Assembly (NCBI GenBank): GCA_049514555.1
Contig: JBEKUY010000005.1
Location: forward strand, 1 to 64,000
Source: JBEKUY01 sp049514555
Lineage (GTDB): Bacteria; Acidobacteriota; Terriglobia; Acidiferrales; UBA7541
DNA length: 64,000 nucleotides
Direction: 5' to 3'
The notes beneath the pieces were generated by a model. It was not told the origin of the DNA. It was given only the letters and a program-made list of their open reading frames with translations, and searched no databases. The number at the start of each line of letters is the position of its first letter. Position 1 is the first letter of the stretch. Position numbers and translations under genes: made by a program. Of this stretch, positions 40,507 to 50,127 are shown piece after piece.

Positions 40507-41822
40507 ATCGCGGTCTCCAGCGTGCGGCACTCGGGAGTCTCCTGCTGATCGCCGGCGCGGCCAGCCTCCGGGCGCAGGCGCCATCCTCACAGCGTTCCGC
40601 CGGACAGAAGACGCAGAAACTCGCGAACCCTTTGAATGATCTTCTTGAGGAAGCACGAGCGGCCATCGACCGCCAGGATTTCGCCGCCGCCATCGAGCCG
40701 CTCCGGAAGTTCCTCGCTGAAAAACCGGACTTCGCCTACGCCCATTTTCAGCTGGCCTACGCCTTCACCGGCCTCAAGCGGCTGGAGGAAGCAAAGAGCG
40801 AATATCAGCACGCGGTCGCCCTTGATCCGAAACTCGTCGAGGGCTGGCTCAATCTCGGTCTGCTTCTTCTCGAAAGCGACCCGGCGGCCGCGGCTGACGC
40901 GCTGCGTCACGCGGCTGAACTCCAGCCCGCGCAAAGCCGGCCGAGGTTCCTTTTGGGCTACGCGCGTGAGCGTTCCGGCGATCTCGCTGGGGCCGTCGAG
41001 GCGTATGAGGGAGCCAGCAAGCTCGATCCGCGAGATTACGAAGTCGCGTTCGCCTATGGCCGCACCCTGCTTCGCCTGAAACGTCCCGCAGACGCCGAAG
41101 CGAGATTTCGCAGCGCGCTCGTGATCAAGCCCGATTCCGCGCCTGCGCGGCTCGGTCTTGCAAGCAGCCTCGCGGCCCAGGACAAGGCTGGAGCCGCCGC
41201 GGCGATCAAGTCCTACCTCGAACTCAAGCCGGGCGACCGCGCCGCGCGTTTCGACCTCGCGCGCCTGCTCTACAGCCAAAGAGAATTCGCTGCCGCACTT
41301 GCGGAGATCGATGCTGCCGAAGCCGGGCAGCAGCCCTCGCCGGATACGATCCGGCTCCGGGCGGACGTCTTGATTGCCCAGGCGCGCTGGGACGACGCCG
41401 TCGGTGTTCTGCAGCATGCTCTGACGTTCGGGCCGCGAGACTCCGGCCTGCATGCCAGCCTCGGGCACGTTTATCTCGAGAAGCACGATTTTCCTTCCGC
41501 CGAGCGCGAGTTGAAAATGGCCCTGGGCCTCGACCAGCAATCAGCCGGCGCACTGCGTGACCTGAGCGACGCGTACTACCTTGCCGACAATTGTCCCGCC
41601 GCGCTTGGGGCGCTCGATCAGCTTGCCCGGAGCGAGCCGCCTAACTCCGGCACTTGGTTCATGCGCGCCACCTGCTACGATAAGCTGGGGAACATGGCCG
41701 AGGCCATCGAGGCGTACCAGAAGTTCATCGAACTCGACCATGGGCGCGACGACGCGCAGGACTTCCAAGCGCGCCAACGGGTTGCTTTCCTGAGGCGCAA
41801 GCTGGAAGGGAAGAAAAGGTGA
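40503..41822 (+). CDS. Exported TPR-repeat protein
   Basis: A 439-residue protein with signal peptide (1-25, ending LRAQA) and about ten tetratricopeptide repeats from residue 45 on (for example FAYAHFQLAYAFTGLKRLEE and LGHVYLEKHDFPSAERELKM). TPRs form protein-binding superhelices, so it is probably a periplasmic or outer-membrane scaffold. The ATG overlaps the uvrA stop (ATGA), so it is co-translated with it, but no DNA repair role follows from that. Partner unknown. Confidence 0.88.
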   Translation: MNRGLQRAALGSLLLIAGAASLRAQAPSSQRSAGQKTQKLANPLNDLLEEARAAIDRQDFAAAIEPLRKFLAEKPDFAYAHFQLAYAFTGLKRLEEAKSEYQHAVALDPKLVEGWLNLGLLLLESDPAAAADALRHAAELQPAQSRPRFLLGYARERSGDLAGAVEAYEGASKLDPRDYEVAFAYGRTLLRLKRPADAEARFRSALVIKPDSAPARLGLASSLAAQDKAGAAAAIKSYLELKPGDRAARFDLARLLYSQREFAAALAEIDAAEAGQQPSPDTIRLRADVLIAQARWDDAVGVLQHALTFGPRDSGLHASLGHVYLEKHDFPSAERELKMALGLDQQSAGALRDLSDAYYLADNCPAALGALDQLARSEPPNSGTWFMRATCYDKLGNMAEAIEAYQKFIELDHGRDDAQDFQARQRVAFLRRKLEGKKR

Positions 41823-41826
41823 GGCC

Positions 41827-42354
41827 ATGCTTCGTCGCCGAGCCCTGCATTTTCTAGGCGGTCTGGCAGTGAGTTGCCTGGCCACTGGAGCGGTTCGCGG
41901 CGATGAATCGTTGCCGCAATTGCAGGCTCGGTTTGACCGGGAAACCGACAGCGTCCGGAAGGCCAAGCTCATTGCCCGGTTAGGCAAGGCGGAATTTGAT
42001 CAGGCCCGCGCCGAGATTGATGCGGGGAATGACGAAAGCGCTGTGAAGCAGTTCGAGAACTACAGGGAGAATGCCCGAGCGGCACTCAGCGCCCTCGAAA
42101 AAGAACATCCCGATGCAGAGCGCCGGCCCGATGGCTACCGCCAACTGGAAGAGCACGTGCGCGAGGCTGGGCGTTTCGTGCGCGATGCCGATGCGGGCAT
42201 CTCGGTCGACTTTCGGCCCCGCCTCGCACAAGTTCGTCAGGACCTGGAAAGACTGGATGAGGAACTGCTGGATCGGCTGTTTCCCCGGCGCCCTGGGAGA
42301 AAATCCGCGGCGAAGCCGGCACCGGAGCACCCCAGGTTCATTCCACAGAGATGA
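41827..42354 (+). CDS. Secreted helical protein, unknown function
   Basis: A 175-residue protein with signal peptide (1-25, ending GAVRG), then charged helices (LPQLQARFDRETDSVRKAKL, then RPRLAQVRQDLERLDEELLD) and a basic Pro-rich tail. It starts 4 bases after the TPR gene and ends 7 bases before another secreted helical protein, so the three form an operon behind uvrA. No family recognised. Confidence 0.75.
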   Translation: MLRRRALHFLGGLAVSCLATGAVRGDESLPQLQARFDRETDSVRKAKLIARLGKAEFDQARAEIDAGNDESAVKQFENYRENARAALSALEKEHPDAERRPDGYRQLEEHVREAGRFVRDADAGISVDFRPRLAQVRQDLERLDEELLDRLFPRRPGRKSAAKPAPEHPRFIPQR

Positions 42355-42361
42355 GGCCGCC

Positions 42362-42886
42362 ATGCAACGGATGCGTATCCTGATCGCCAGTTTCTTCCTG
42401 TTGGCCGTGCCCCTCGGCCTGTTCCCCGTGACCGCGGCGGCGCAGAAGAAGGACTATCTTTCCAACCTCGAAGCCGACAAGATCCGCGACGCGGAAACCT
42501 CCGACAAGCGCATCAAGCTCTTTCTCAGCTTTGCGGCGGACCGCCTGAAGAAATTCCAGTATGAGCTCGATCATCCATCGCCCGCTCGCCACGCCGAGAT
42601 GCTCAATAGCTTGATGAACGCCTATGCCGGCTGCGTGGATGATGCCGCCGACCTCATCCAACTCGGCGTTGAGAAGCAGGAGAACATTCGCGCGGGTATC
42701 GAGCTGATGATCAAGCAGGGGCCGGAGTTTCTGCAGGTGCTGGAGAAGTTGTCCTCCGAAGGCCCTGAGCGCGAGATCTACCAAGAGAATCTTGACGACG
42801 CCATCGAGGGCACTCGTGACGCCATTCACGACGCGGAACGCGCCAAGAAAGAGATCGCGCCGCCTCCGGTGCGCCGCCGCGACTGA
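42362..42886 (+). CDS. Secreted helical protein, unknown function
   Basis: A 174-residue protein with signal peptide (1-27, ending TAAA) and an alpha-helical mature part (KDYLSNLEADKIRDAETSDK, then KRIKLFLSFAADRLKKFQYE). No catalytic motif. Similar in size and style to the gene before it. Its stop overlaps the next start by one base (TGATG). Confidence 0.78.
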   Translation: MQRMRILIASFFLLAVPLGLFPVTAAAQKKDYLSNLEADKIRDAETSDKRIKLFLSFAADRLKKFQYELDHPSPARHAEMLNSLMNAYAGCVDDAADLIQLGVEKQENIRAGIELMIKQGPEFLQVLEKLSSEGPEREIYQENLDDAIEGTRDAIHDAERAKKEIAPPPVRRRD

Positions 42887-43599
42887 TGGCCAAGCTCTCC
42901 CGGCCGCGGCCTGTCCCCGGTGGCGCGCAGCTCTGCCATCGAATGTTCACCCGTCTTGGCTGCCAGGGGCGTCCGCCGCGTTTCCTCGTCGAGTTCTACC
43001 CCTATGCGAATCTCGTTCTGACGGTCCGCAAGCGGGAGGATGCGGTCCTCGTGCGTTTCTCGGATCTCCTGCGATCGGCGCCGCGTCCGGTCCTGGAAGC
43101 CGCCGCCGCGCTGCTGCTCGGGCGTTTCTACCGCCGCGCCGCGCCTGCTGCGCTGACGGCTGTCTATCGCGCCTATGCCCGCTCGTCAAACACTCGCCGG
43201 CGCATTCTTCGCGTGCGCCGCTCGCGCGTCCGCCGCCACGGAAGAGGCCCGCGTGGGGAAGTCTTCGATCTCGCGCCCCTTTTCAGGCTGCTGAATCGCC
43301 GGTACTTTGAGGGGCTTCTGCCCCAGCCCCAGATTGGCTGGAGCGCGCGTCCCTGGCGCCGGCAGTTTGGCTGCTACGACCCGGGCTCGAACCAGATCCT
43401 CATCAATTGCCGCCTCGACCGGCCGGTGGTTCCAACACTCGCGGTCGAATACGTCCTTTTTCACGAAATGCTGCACGTGAAGCATCCGACGCGCCGCGCC
43501 GGCTGCAGTTTGGTGTCGCATTCGGTGAGATTCCGGCGCGAGGAGAAAACATTCCAGCAGTACGAAGCGGCGCGCCGGCTTCTGAAGTGGCTAGTTTGA
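42886..43599 (+). CDS. SprT-like zinc metallopeptidase-fold protein
   Basis: A 237-residue basic protein. The C-terminal half has the SprT/M48-like zincin signature HEMLHVKHP (about 191-199), with a preceding YVLF strand and a following region (RRAGCSLVSHSVRFRREEKT) that could hold the third ligand. The upstream segment FRLLNRRYFEGLLPQPQIGW is typical of SprT-like domains. The Arg-rich N-terminus has no recognised fold. SprT-like proteins can cut DNA-protein cross-links in eukaryotes; the bacterial role is unclear. Confidence 0.8.
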   Translation: MAKLSRPRPVPGGAQLCHRMFTRLGCQGRPPRFLVEFYPYANLVLTVRKREDAVLVRFSDLLRSAPRPVLEAAAALLLGRFYRRAAPAALTAVYRAYARSSNTRRRILRVRRSRVRRHGRGPRGEVFDLAPLFRLLNRRYFEGLLPQPQIGWSARPWRRQFGCYDPGSNQILINCRLDRPVVPTLAVEYVLFHEMLHVKHPTRRAGCSLVSHSVRFRREEKTFQQYEAARRLLKWLV

Positions 43600-44013
43600 G
43601 CGGCGGCCGGCGGCGCTGCGCGCCAGTTCGCGTTTGAGCTTGGCGATCTTCTCTCGGATCTTCCCGGCATCGTCCGCGTGCGGCAGGATCTTCAGATACT
43701 GCTGATAGGAGCTGACCGCGCCGGCCTTGAGCCCCTTTTTCTCCTGCGCCTCGCCGAGCAGGAGGTAAGCCAGGGCGAAGTTCGGTCTTGCCTGGGTCGC
43801 GTCCTGGAAGCGATCGATGGCCGCGTCGATGTCGCCCTTCTTCACATAGTAGCGCCCGACCTCGATGTCTTTCTCCGCGCGCAACGGGTCAAATACGGGT
43901 TCCGCCGCCGGCTTCTGGGCGGCCCCTTGAGGAACTGCGCCAGAAAAGGCGGGGCCACAGAACAGGACGACCAGCCCAGCAAATAGCCACAGGATCGTGC
44001 GTTTAGATTTCAT
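43591..44013 (-). CDS. Exported TPR protein
   Basis: A 140-residue protein with signal peptide (1-25, ending FSGA) and two to three TPR units (IEVGRYYVKKGDIDAAIDRF, LAYLLLGEAQEKKGLKAGAV). The layout recalls short BamD-like or assembly lipoproteins, but no lipobox Cys is present. It converges on the SprT-like gene and overlaps its 3' end by 9 bases. Confidence 0.82.
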   Translation of the reverse strand: MKSKRTILWLFAGLVVLFCGPAFSGAVPQGAAQKPAAEPVFDPLRAEKDIEVGRYYVKKGDIDAAIDRFQDATQARPNFALAYLLLGEAQEKKGLKAGAVSSYQQYLKILPHADDAGKIREKIAKLKRELARSAAGRRSN

Positions 44014-44093
44014 TCTCGGCTCCGCTACCCTTCGATTCGCTCTGCTATCATAGAAGATGTCCGCAGCATTGCGGTCTTATCCCGCCTCTCGTC

Positions 44094-45932
44094 ATGGACC
44101 TAAGGCAAAAAGCGGCCGGGCTTCCCGAAAGCCCCGGCGTGTACCTCTTTAAGGATGCTGCTGGCGCGATCCTCTACGTTGGCAAAGCCGGGGCGCTCCG
44201 CAACCGCGTGCGGTCGTACTTTCTCGAATCGCGCTGGGCCGACGCCAAGACCGGCTCGCTGGTCCGCGAGATCGCCGACCTTGAGACCATCATCGTCGAT
44301 AACGAGAGCGAAGCCCTGGCCCTCGAGCATAACCTCATCAAGCAGCATCGCCCCAAGTTCAACATCATCCTGCGCGACGATAAGACCTATCCTTATATTC
44401 GCTTCACTGCGTTCGAAAAGTACCCCCGAGTCTATGTCACTCGCCGCCTGAAACGCGATGGCTCGGTTTACTTCGGCCCCTATTTCCCCGACAGCCTCGC
44501 CCACCGCATCGTTCATTTCATTCACAGACGCTTTCTCATTCCTTCCTGCGCGGTGGACTTGACCAGGAAGCATCCGCGCCCCTGCCTCCAGTATTACATC
44601 AAACGGTGCCTCGGTCCTTGCGTGGCCGGTCTCACGACCGACGAACGTTACGCAGAGGCCGCCCGCGACGCCCGGCTGTTCCTCGCGGGCCGGCGCCTCG
44701 ATCTGATCAAGAGCCTCGAGCAGCGCATGGAAGCTGCCGCCAACGAAGAGCGTTTTGAGCAGGCGGCCGCATACCGCGACCTCCTGCGCACGGTCCACGA
44801 GATCGAAGAGCGTCAGAAGATGACCTCGGCCCAGGGCGAGGACGCCGACGTTTTGGGCTACTACGCGGAGCCGCCCCAAGTGGCCGCCAATCTCTTTCAC
44901 CTTCGCGGTGGCCGCGTGGTGGACCGGCGCGAATTCTACTGGGAGGATCTTGAAGAGTTCGATCCGCACGAATTCGTGCCGTCGCTGCTCAAGCAACTTT
45001 ACCTCGAAGCAGAATATCTTCCGCGGGCCATCCACGTTCCGCTCGAGTTCGAGGACCGCGGCCTGCTCGAAGAAGCACTGAGCGGGCGCGCCGGACACCG
45101 CGTGGAGATTCGCACCCCACAGCGCGGCCAAAAGCGCGAATTCCTTGAATTGGTCGAGAAGAACGCGCGTCACTCCTTCGAACAGCGTTTCCGCGTGCTG
45201 AAGCCCAGTTCGAAAGACATGGCCGAGGCGCTGCAGGTCGCGCTCAACCTTCCCGACGCCCCCAGCCGCATCGAGAGCTTCGATATCTCACACATGCAAG
45301 GCACCGACACGGTCGCGTCGCTGGTGGTCTGGGCCGACGGCCGGATGACAAAGCCGGACTACCGAAAGTTCATCATCCGTGGGCAGGAAGACGCCCGGGG
45401 TCGTTCGGCCCAGAACGACGATTTCGCCAGCATGCGAGAAGCGGTCGAGCGCCGCTACCGGCGCCTTCAGCAGGAGAAGAAACCGATGCCCAGCCTCATC
45501 CTGATTGACGGCGGGATCGGCCAACTCCACGCGGCCGCCGAAGCCTTGGAAAAACTGCAAATCATCAACCAGCCACTAGCGAGCATCGCCAAGAAGGAGG
45601 AAATCATTTACGTGTACGGGCAGGAGGATGAGCCGGTGGTTCTCGAGCGCCACTCGCCCATCCTTCATCTCATCCAGCAGATTCGCGACGAAACCCATCG
45701 GTTCGCGGTGACCTTCCATCGCCAGCGGCGCGCTAAACGGCAGGTGCAGAGTGTCCTCACGGAAATCCCCGGCGTTGGCCCGCGCACCGCCGGAAAGCTC
45801 CTGGAACGATTCGGGAGCGTCGCTCACCTGAGGGCGGTAGGAGTCGAAGAGCTGAGCCGCGTGATTCCTCGAACCCAAGCAGAGAAGATACTCGCATTTC
45901 TCGAAGAGCAGGCCGGGGCGGCTAACCGGTAA
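44094..45932 (+). CDS. uvrC: Excinuclease ABC subunit C
   Basis: A 612-residue nuclease that makes both incisions in nucleotide excision repair. It has an N-terminal GIY-YIG domain (GVYLFKDAAGAILYVGKA), a Cys-rich linker (RPCLQYYIKRCLGPC), a UvrB-binding UVR motif (about 200-235), an RNase H-like C-terminal nuclease (FDISHMQGTDTVASLVVW and ILIDGGIGQL) and a helix-hairpin-helix end (IPGVGPRTAGKLLERFGSVA). Normal length. A small YtxH-type gene follows on the same strand. Confidence 0.97.
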   Translation: MDLRQKAAGLPESPGVYLFKDAAGAILYVGKAGALRNRVRSYFLESRWADAKTGSLVREIADLETIIVDNESEALALEHNLIKQHRPKFNIILRDDKTYPYIRFTAFEKYPRVYVTRRLKRDGSVYFGPYFPDSLAHRIVHFIHRRFLIPSCAVDLTRKHPRPCLQYYIKRCLGPCVAGLTTDERYAEAARDARLFLAGRRLDLIKSLEQRMEAAANEERFEQAAAYRDLLRTVHEIEERQKMTSAQGEDADVLGYYAEPPQVAANLFHLRGGRVVDRREFYWEDLEEFDPHEFVPSLLKQLYLEAEYLPRAIHVPLEFEDRGLLEEALSGRAGHRVEIRTPQRGQKREFLELVEKNARHSFEQRFRVLKPSSKDMAEALQVALNLPDAPSRIESFDISHMQGTDTVASLVVWADGRMTKPDYRKFIIRGQEDARGRSAQNDDFASMREAVERRYRRLQQEKKPMPSLILIDGGIGQLHAAAEALEKLQIINQPLASIAKKEEIIYVYGQEDEPVVLERHSPILHLIQQIRDETHRFAVTFHRQRRAKRQVQSVLTEIPGVGPRTAGKLLERFGSVAHLRAVGVEELSRVIPRTQAEKILAFLEEQAGAANR

Positions 45933-46003
45933 AGTGCCATGAGACCGGTTTGGCTCCATTGCGCACCGCCAGGGCCTGTGCTAGCGTCTTCTTGGAGGTC
46001 GTC

Positions 46004-46294
46004 ATGGCAGACAATGTCGGTTCCAAAGTCACGTTTTTTCTTGTAGGACTTGGTGTCGGCGCTCTGGTTGGGATACTCTTTGCGCCGAAGTCGGGCGAGG
46101 AAACCCGCGAGTACCTGGCCAAGAAAGCGGAAGAAGGCCGGGACTATGCCCAGCGTAAAGCCCGTGAACTGCGCGAGCGTGCTGAGGATTTGGTCGAGCG
46201 CGGAAAAGAGGTCGCCGGGAAACAGAAAGATTCCATCGCCGCGGCCGTCGAAGCAGGCCGCGAGGCTTACCAGCGGGAACGGGCCAAGAGCTAG
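46004..46294 (+). CDS. YtxH-type small membrane protein
   Basis: A 96-residue protein with an N-terminal glycine-rich helix (FFLVGLGVGALVGILFAPKS) and a long charged amphipathic helix (EYLAKKAEEGRDYAQRKARE). This is the YtxH family, general-stress-associated proteins of unknown mechanism. The start at 46004 is fixed by TGGAGG just upstream; the frame extends to 45950. Confidence 0.88.
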   Translation: MADNVGSKVTFFLVGLGVGALVGILFAPKSGEETREYLAKKAEEGRDYAQRKARELRERAEDLVERGKEVAGKQKDSIAAAVEAGREAYQRERAKS

Positions 46295-46333
46295 AGTTGT
46301 ACCCTAGAAGTCCTTTTGATTCTGGGGAAGGAC

Positions 46334-46376
46334 GTCAGGGCTCCCACTCGTCCTAACTGAAGCGAGGGGCCCTGAC
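46334..46376 (+). terminator. Hairpin after the YtxH gene
   Basis: GTCAGGGC pairs with GCCCTGAC (8 pairs, loop of 27 bases that can pair further). A second smaller hairpin, GGGGG-tgtgag-CCCCC, lies at 46395-46410 just before the next gene. Either could separate the two transcripts. Confidence 0.45.
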
Positions 46377-46428
46377 AGATGCGGCTTCAAACAAGGGGGT
46401 GTGAGCCCCCGAAGCCCGCGAGGATCAC

Positions 46429-46941
46429 ATGGAGAATTGGCTTGCGCCGTTTGTGATCGTCATGGCGATTGCGGTGGTGCTCCAGACGGCTGTTCTTGTG
46501 GCGCTCTTCTTGCAGTTGCGCCGGACATCTCGGATGGTCGACCGTGTCCTGGGTGATTTGCAGGCTCGCTTGGGGCCGATTCTGACCCGCGTGCAGATCA
46601 TGCTTGAAGAAACGCAGCCGCGCGTCACCAACATGGTTGCGGACGCGGCTCACATCGTTTATCTGGCGCGCACGCAAGCCCAGAAGGTGGACCGCGTGTT
46701 CACGGAGGCGGCTGACCGCCTGCGCGGCCAGCTCACCCATGTGGACCGCATCCTCACCGGCGTGATGGAAGCCCTCGAGGACGCTGGGTCGGGATTCCGC
46801 CGCAGTTTCTGGGAGCCGGTGCAAAAGGTTTCCGCAGTGGTGCGCGGCGTCAAGGCGGGGCTCGATTTCTTCCGCACCCGCCGCCGGCGCCCTGAAGAAG
46901 AGCCGGCCGAGCGCTCACAAGAAGAAGAACTCTTCATCTAG
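46429..46941 (+). CDS. DUF948-like membrane protein
   Basis: A 170-residue protein with one N-terminal transmembrane helix (FVIVMAIAVVLQTAVLVALF) followed by a long helical domain (RTSRMVDRVLGDLQARLGPI, then ILTRVQIMLEETQPRVTNMV) and an acidic tail (EEEPAERSQEEELF). This resembles DUF948-type proteins that often sit beside YtxH proteins. Function unknown. Confidence 0.75.
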   Translation: MENWLAPFVIVMAIAVVLQTAVLVALFLQLRRTSRMVDRVLGDLQARLGPILTRVQIMLEETQPRVTNMVADAAHIVYLARTQAQKVDRVFTEAADRLRGQLTHVDRILTGVMEALEDAGSGFRRSFWEPVQKVSAVVRGVKAGLDFFRTRRRRPEEEPAERSQEEELFI

Positions 46942-46977
46942 GTGAGCGGACCGGCGGTTGAGAATCGGTGCGCCGCG

Positions 46978-48138
46978 TTAGCGGATCCAACCGCCGCCCA
47001 GGACGCGGTCACCCGAGTAGAAGACCGCCGCTTGCCCGGGAGTAATGGCTCTCTGCGGCACATCAAAGCGCACACGAGAGGTCACATCATCGACAGCCTC
47101 TATGGTTGCCGCAGCGGGCGTGTGCTTGTGCCGGATTTTCACTGCCGCGCGCACGGGCTTGTCGATCCGCTCGACCGCGATCCAGTTCACATCGCCCACG
47201 TCGCAGGTATCGCGAAAGAGTTCGGTGTCCTCACCCACGATGAGACGGTTGGTTTCGGAATCCAGCGCCACGACGTAAAGGGGCCGCCCCGCAGCCAGGC
47301 CGAGGCCCTTCCGCTGGCCAACCGTGAACTGGTGAAGTCCACTGTGCCGGCCGATGACCTCGCCTTCGGTTGTGACAATCAAGCCTGAAGACGATTCGTG
47401 AGTTTCACGACGCTCGTGCGCGTACGCCGCGATAAACCGGACGTAGCTGCCCGAGGGCACGAAGCATAGTTCCTGGCTATCGGCCTTCTCTGCAACGGGC
47501 AGGGCAGCCCGCCGTGCAATCTCGCGTACCTCTTCCTTGGTCAATTCGCCGAGAGGAAAGACGGTGCGAGCGAGCTGCTCCTGCGTCAGGCCGAAGAGGA
47601 AATACGACTGGTCCTTGGCCTCGTCGGCGGCGCGCAGCAGCTCGTACCGGCCCGTCTCTTCGTTTCTGCGCGTGCGCGCGTAGTGGCCAGTGGCCAATCG
47701 CCCGGCACCAATCTGCCGCGCGGTGCGCAGCAGCGGATCGAACTTCACGTGCGTGTTGCAGAGCGTGCAGGGAATCGGCGTGCGCCCGCTGCGGTAGTCC
47801 TCAATGAAAGGCCGAACCACGCGTTCTTCAAACTGTTCCTCGAAATTGACGACGTAGTGGGGGAAGCCCAGGTGCTGCGCCACTCGCCGCGCGTCATAGA
47901 CGTCGTCAACCGAGCAGCAACGGTGCTGCTGCGGCTCCGCCCCGGCCAGCTCCGGCAGGCGGCGCTGGTTCCAGAGCTGCATCGTTAGCCCCACGATGTT
48001 GTGCCCCTGCTCGCGCAGGATCGCCGCTACCGTGGAGCTGTCCACGCCGCCGCTCATGGCCACCGCGATCATTCCGGTGCGCTCTGTGGCGATGCCACGG
48101 ACCGCAGCTGGGTTGTCAGTCAGCACATTCATGCTCAA
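46978..48138 (-). CDS. mnmA: tRNA-specific 2-thiouridylase MnmA
   Basis: A 386-residue enzyme that puts sulfur on U34 of tRNA(Lys/Glu/Gln). It has the PP-loop SGGVDSS (about 31-37), a first catalytic Cys in PCTLCNTHVKFD, GHYAR, and a second catalytic Cys in ADSQELCFVPSG, followed by the beta-barrel C-terminal domain. Sulfur comes from a cysteine desulfurase; one is encoded on the same strand just upstream (48890-50065). The N-terminal 20 residues are an extra tail; the start may be ATG 48138 or 48132. Confidence 0.96.
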   Translation of the reverse strand: MSMNVLTDNPAAVRGIATERTGMIAVAMSGGVDSSTVAAILREQGHNIVGLTMQLWNQRRLPELAGAEPQQHRCCSVDDVYDARRVAQHLGFPHYVVNFEEQFEERVVRPFIEDYRSGRTPIPCTLCNTHVKFDPLLRTARQIGAGRLATGHYARTRRNEETGRYELLRAADEAKDQSYFLFGLTQEQLARTVFPLGELTKEEVREIARRAALPVAEKADSQELCFVPSGSYVRFIAAYAHERRETHESSSGLIVTTEGEVIGRHSGLHQFTVGQRKGLGLAAGRPLYVVALDSETNRLIVGEDTELFRDTCDVGDVNWIAVERIDKPVRAAVKIRHKHTPAAATIEAVDDVTSRVRFDVPQRAITPGQAAVFYSGDRVLGGGWIR

Positions 48139-48276
48139 TCCTGCGTCTCGCGAAAGGCTCCGCCCCTTTCGATTCTACGGGAATTGGTGGGCGATACCAA
48201 CACTGGGCTGGGATGGGTCCGCTCGACGTGGGCAACATTCCCTGCGGTCTCTTTTATGTAGTGAGGCCAGGTGCCC

Positions 48277-48744
48277 CTAGCCAGGAACGCGGCGCTGCAG
48301 TCGAAGCAACCACCGGATGCACCGGTGCCCGAAGTCAACTGGCTCGCAGTACATTAGCGGGCATCCCCCCACGATGCACTGGATGCCTCGCGCTTTGCAC
48401 TCCTGGATCGCTTCTGCGGAGACACTACCTTGGCCGAATGAGCGATGAAACCATACTTGGCCCACGCAGCGTTCGCCGCATTGTCGCGCCAGCTCAACAG
48501 AGACGCGCGGATGGGTTGCCACCACGACGCCGTCGATTGGCCCAGGAATCGACGCTAAATCCGGATAGCAGCGTACGCCCTCAACTTCGGCGGCGTTCGG
48601 GTTGAGGGGGAATACCTCGCGCCCCGAGTCTCGCAGCTTGTGATAAATGGCGTTGGCCGCCTGCCCCGGGTGCCGCGAAACGCCCGCAACGGCGAGGCGT
48701 TTGCCGCGAAGAAATTCAGCGACAGCGCCGGGTAATTTCGGCAT
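48277..48744 (-). CDS. CoA-binding (Rossmann) domain protein
   Basis: A 155-residue protein of the CoA-binding domain family: LRGKRLAVAGVSRHPGQAAN, VFPLNPNAAEVEGVRCYPDL, VVVATHP and GQVWFHRSFG. Like succinyl-CoA synthetase alpha N-domains, these bind CoA, but the substrate is unknown. ATG 48744 follows a strong GGAGGAGG site. It lies between cysteine desulfurase and mnmA on the same strand and may be co-transcribed with them. Confidence 0.88.
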   Translation of the reverse strand: MPKLPGAVAEFLRGKRLAVAGVSRHPGQAANAIYHKLRDSGREVFPLNPNAAEVEGVRCYPDLASIPGPIDGVVVATHPRVSVELARQCGERCVGQVWFHRSFGQGSVSAEAIQECKARGIQCIVGGCPLMYCEPVDFGHRCIRWLLRLQRRVPG

Positions 48745-48889
48745 GAATGCCTCCTCCGAACTTGAATGCGCCGCACGACGTTCGCTGTTGCGGACGTGCC
48801 GGGTCATTATCGCGCTGGAAGCAGGCGGCGGCAATCGCGGGTCGTGGGCCACGAAAAACTGTTGCCCGGCCCTGACCTGGAAACGCAGA

Positions 48890-50065
48890 CTACTTGATGG
48901 CAATCGGTTTGTGATACGTAGGCGAAAGCTCGCGCAACTTCGCTACAGCCGGAGGCACGACGGCCAGGGCAAAATCGATCTCCTCGGGTGTGGTGTGGCG
49001 CCCCAGGCTGAAGCGCAGAGTGGCTCGTGCTTCCTCGGCTGGCAGGCCCATGGCCGTAAGCACGTGCGAGGGCTCCACCGCGCCCGACGAACACGCTGCC
49101 CCCGTCGAGCACGCCAGCCCTTTCAGGTCGAGCGCGATGACCAGCGCTTCTCCCTCGATGCCCGGAAACGTGATGTTCGCAGTATTGGGCACGCGCGGCG
49201 CGTTGCCGCCGTTCACGCGCGCCTGAGGCGTTCGTGCAAGCAGGCCCTCCTCCAGCCGGTCGCGCAACGCGCCGATTCGCGCGGCGTCTTGTGCGAGCTG
49301 TTGCCGCGCTATTTCAGCGGCCTTGCCGAGCCCCACGATGCCCGCCACGTTTTCCGTCCCCGGACGGTGCCCGCGCTGGTGATGACCGCCGTAAAGCAAT
49401 TGCTGCAGCCGCGTTCCTTTGCGGATGTACAGCGCGCCCACTCCTTTCGGCGCGTATATCTTGTGCCCCGAAAGCGAGAGCAAGCGCACGCCGAGCGTGG
49501 CGACGTCGATGGGAATCTTCCCGGCCGATTGGACCGCGTCAGTGTGCAGGATAATCTTCGATTCCGCCGCAATATTCCCGATGGCCTCAAGGGGCTGTAC
49601 CGTGCCCAACTCATTGTTGGCGTGCATGACGGTGATCAACACGGTCTCCGGCCGAATGGCTTGCCGCAGCGTCTCGGGGTTCACGAGCCCCTCGCGGTCC
49701 ACGGGAAGATAGGTCACCGTGGCGCCGCGTGTCTCGAGTTCCTGGCAGGTATTGAGCACGGCTTCGTGTTCGACCGCGGTGGTGATGACGTGCTTCGCTT
49801 CGCCTCGTGCTGCGCCGAGCACGCCGAAAACCGCCTGATTGTCGGATTCAGTGCCGCCGCTGGTGAAAACGATCTCCTGTGGCCGCGCTCCGATCAATGC
49901 CGCCACCGACTCCCGCGCCCGCTCGACCGCGCCTCGCGCGTTCTGACCGAAAGTGTGGATGGAGCTGGCGTTGCCAAAGTCCTGCGTCAGGTAAGGCAGC
50001 ATCGCCTCGAGCACGGCCGGCTCGACGGCTGTGGTCGCGTTGTGGTCCAGGTAGACGCGGCGCAT
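48890..50065 (-). CDS. Cysteine desulfurase (NifS/IscS family)
   Basis: A 391-residue PLP enzyme that takes sulfur from cysteine for Fe-S clusters and tRNA thiolation. Visible are RRVYLDHNATTAVEPAVLEA at the start, the PLP segment TSGGTESDN and AVEHEAVL, the Schiff-base Lys in SLSGHKIYAP, and the active-site Cys in the flexible loop LACSTGAACSSG. ATG 50065 is taken as start although its ribosome binding site is weak; the frame is open to 50293. No iscU or suf genes are next to it; the likely receiver of sulfur here is MnmA. Confidence 0.92.
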   Translation of the reverse strand: MRRVYLDHNATTAVEPAVLEAMLPYLTQDFGNASSIHTFGQNARGAVERARESVAALIGARPQEIVFTSGGTESDNQAVFGVLGAARGEAKHVITTAVEHEAVLNTCQELETRGATVTYLPVDREGLVNPETLRQAIRPETVLITVMHANNELGTVQPLEAIGNIAAESKIILHTDAVQSAGKIPIDVATLGVRLLSLSGHKIYAPKGVGALYIRKGTRLQQLLYGGHHQRGHRPGTENVAGIVGLGKAAEIARQQLAQDAARIGALRDRLEEGLLARTPQARVNGGNAPRVPNTANITFPGIEGEALVIALDLKGLACSTGAACSSGAVEPSHVLTAMGLPAEEARATLRFSLGRHTTPEEIDFALAVVPPAVAKLRELSPTYHKPIAIK

Positions 50066-50127
50066 GGGGTTCACCAGAACACGCTGCCAGAAGAATACTA
50101 CGCGACCATCAGCGGTTGCGAAACAGC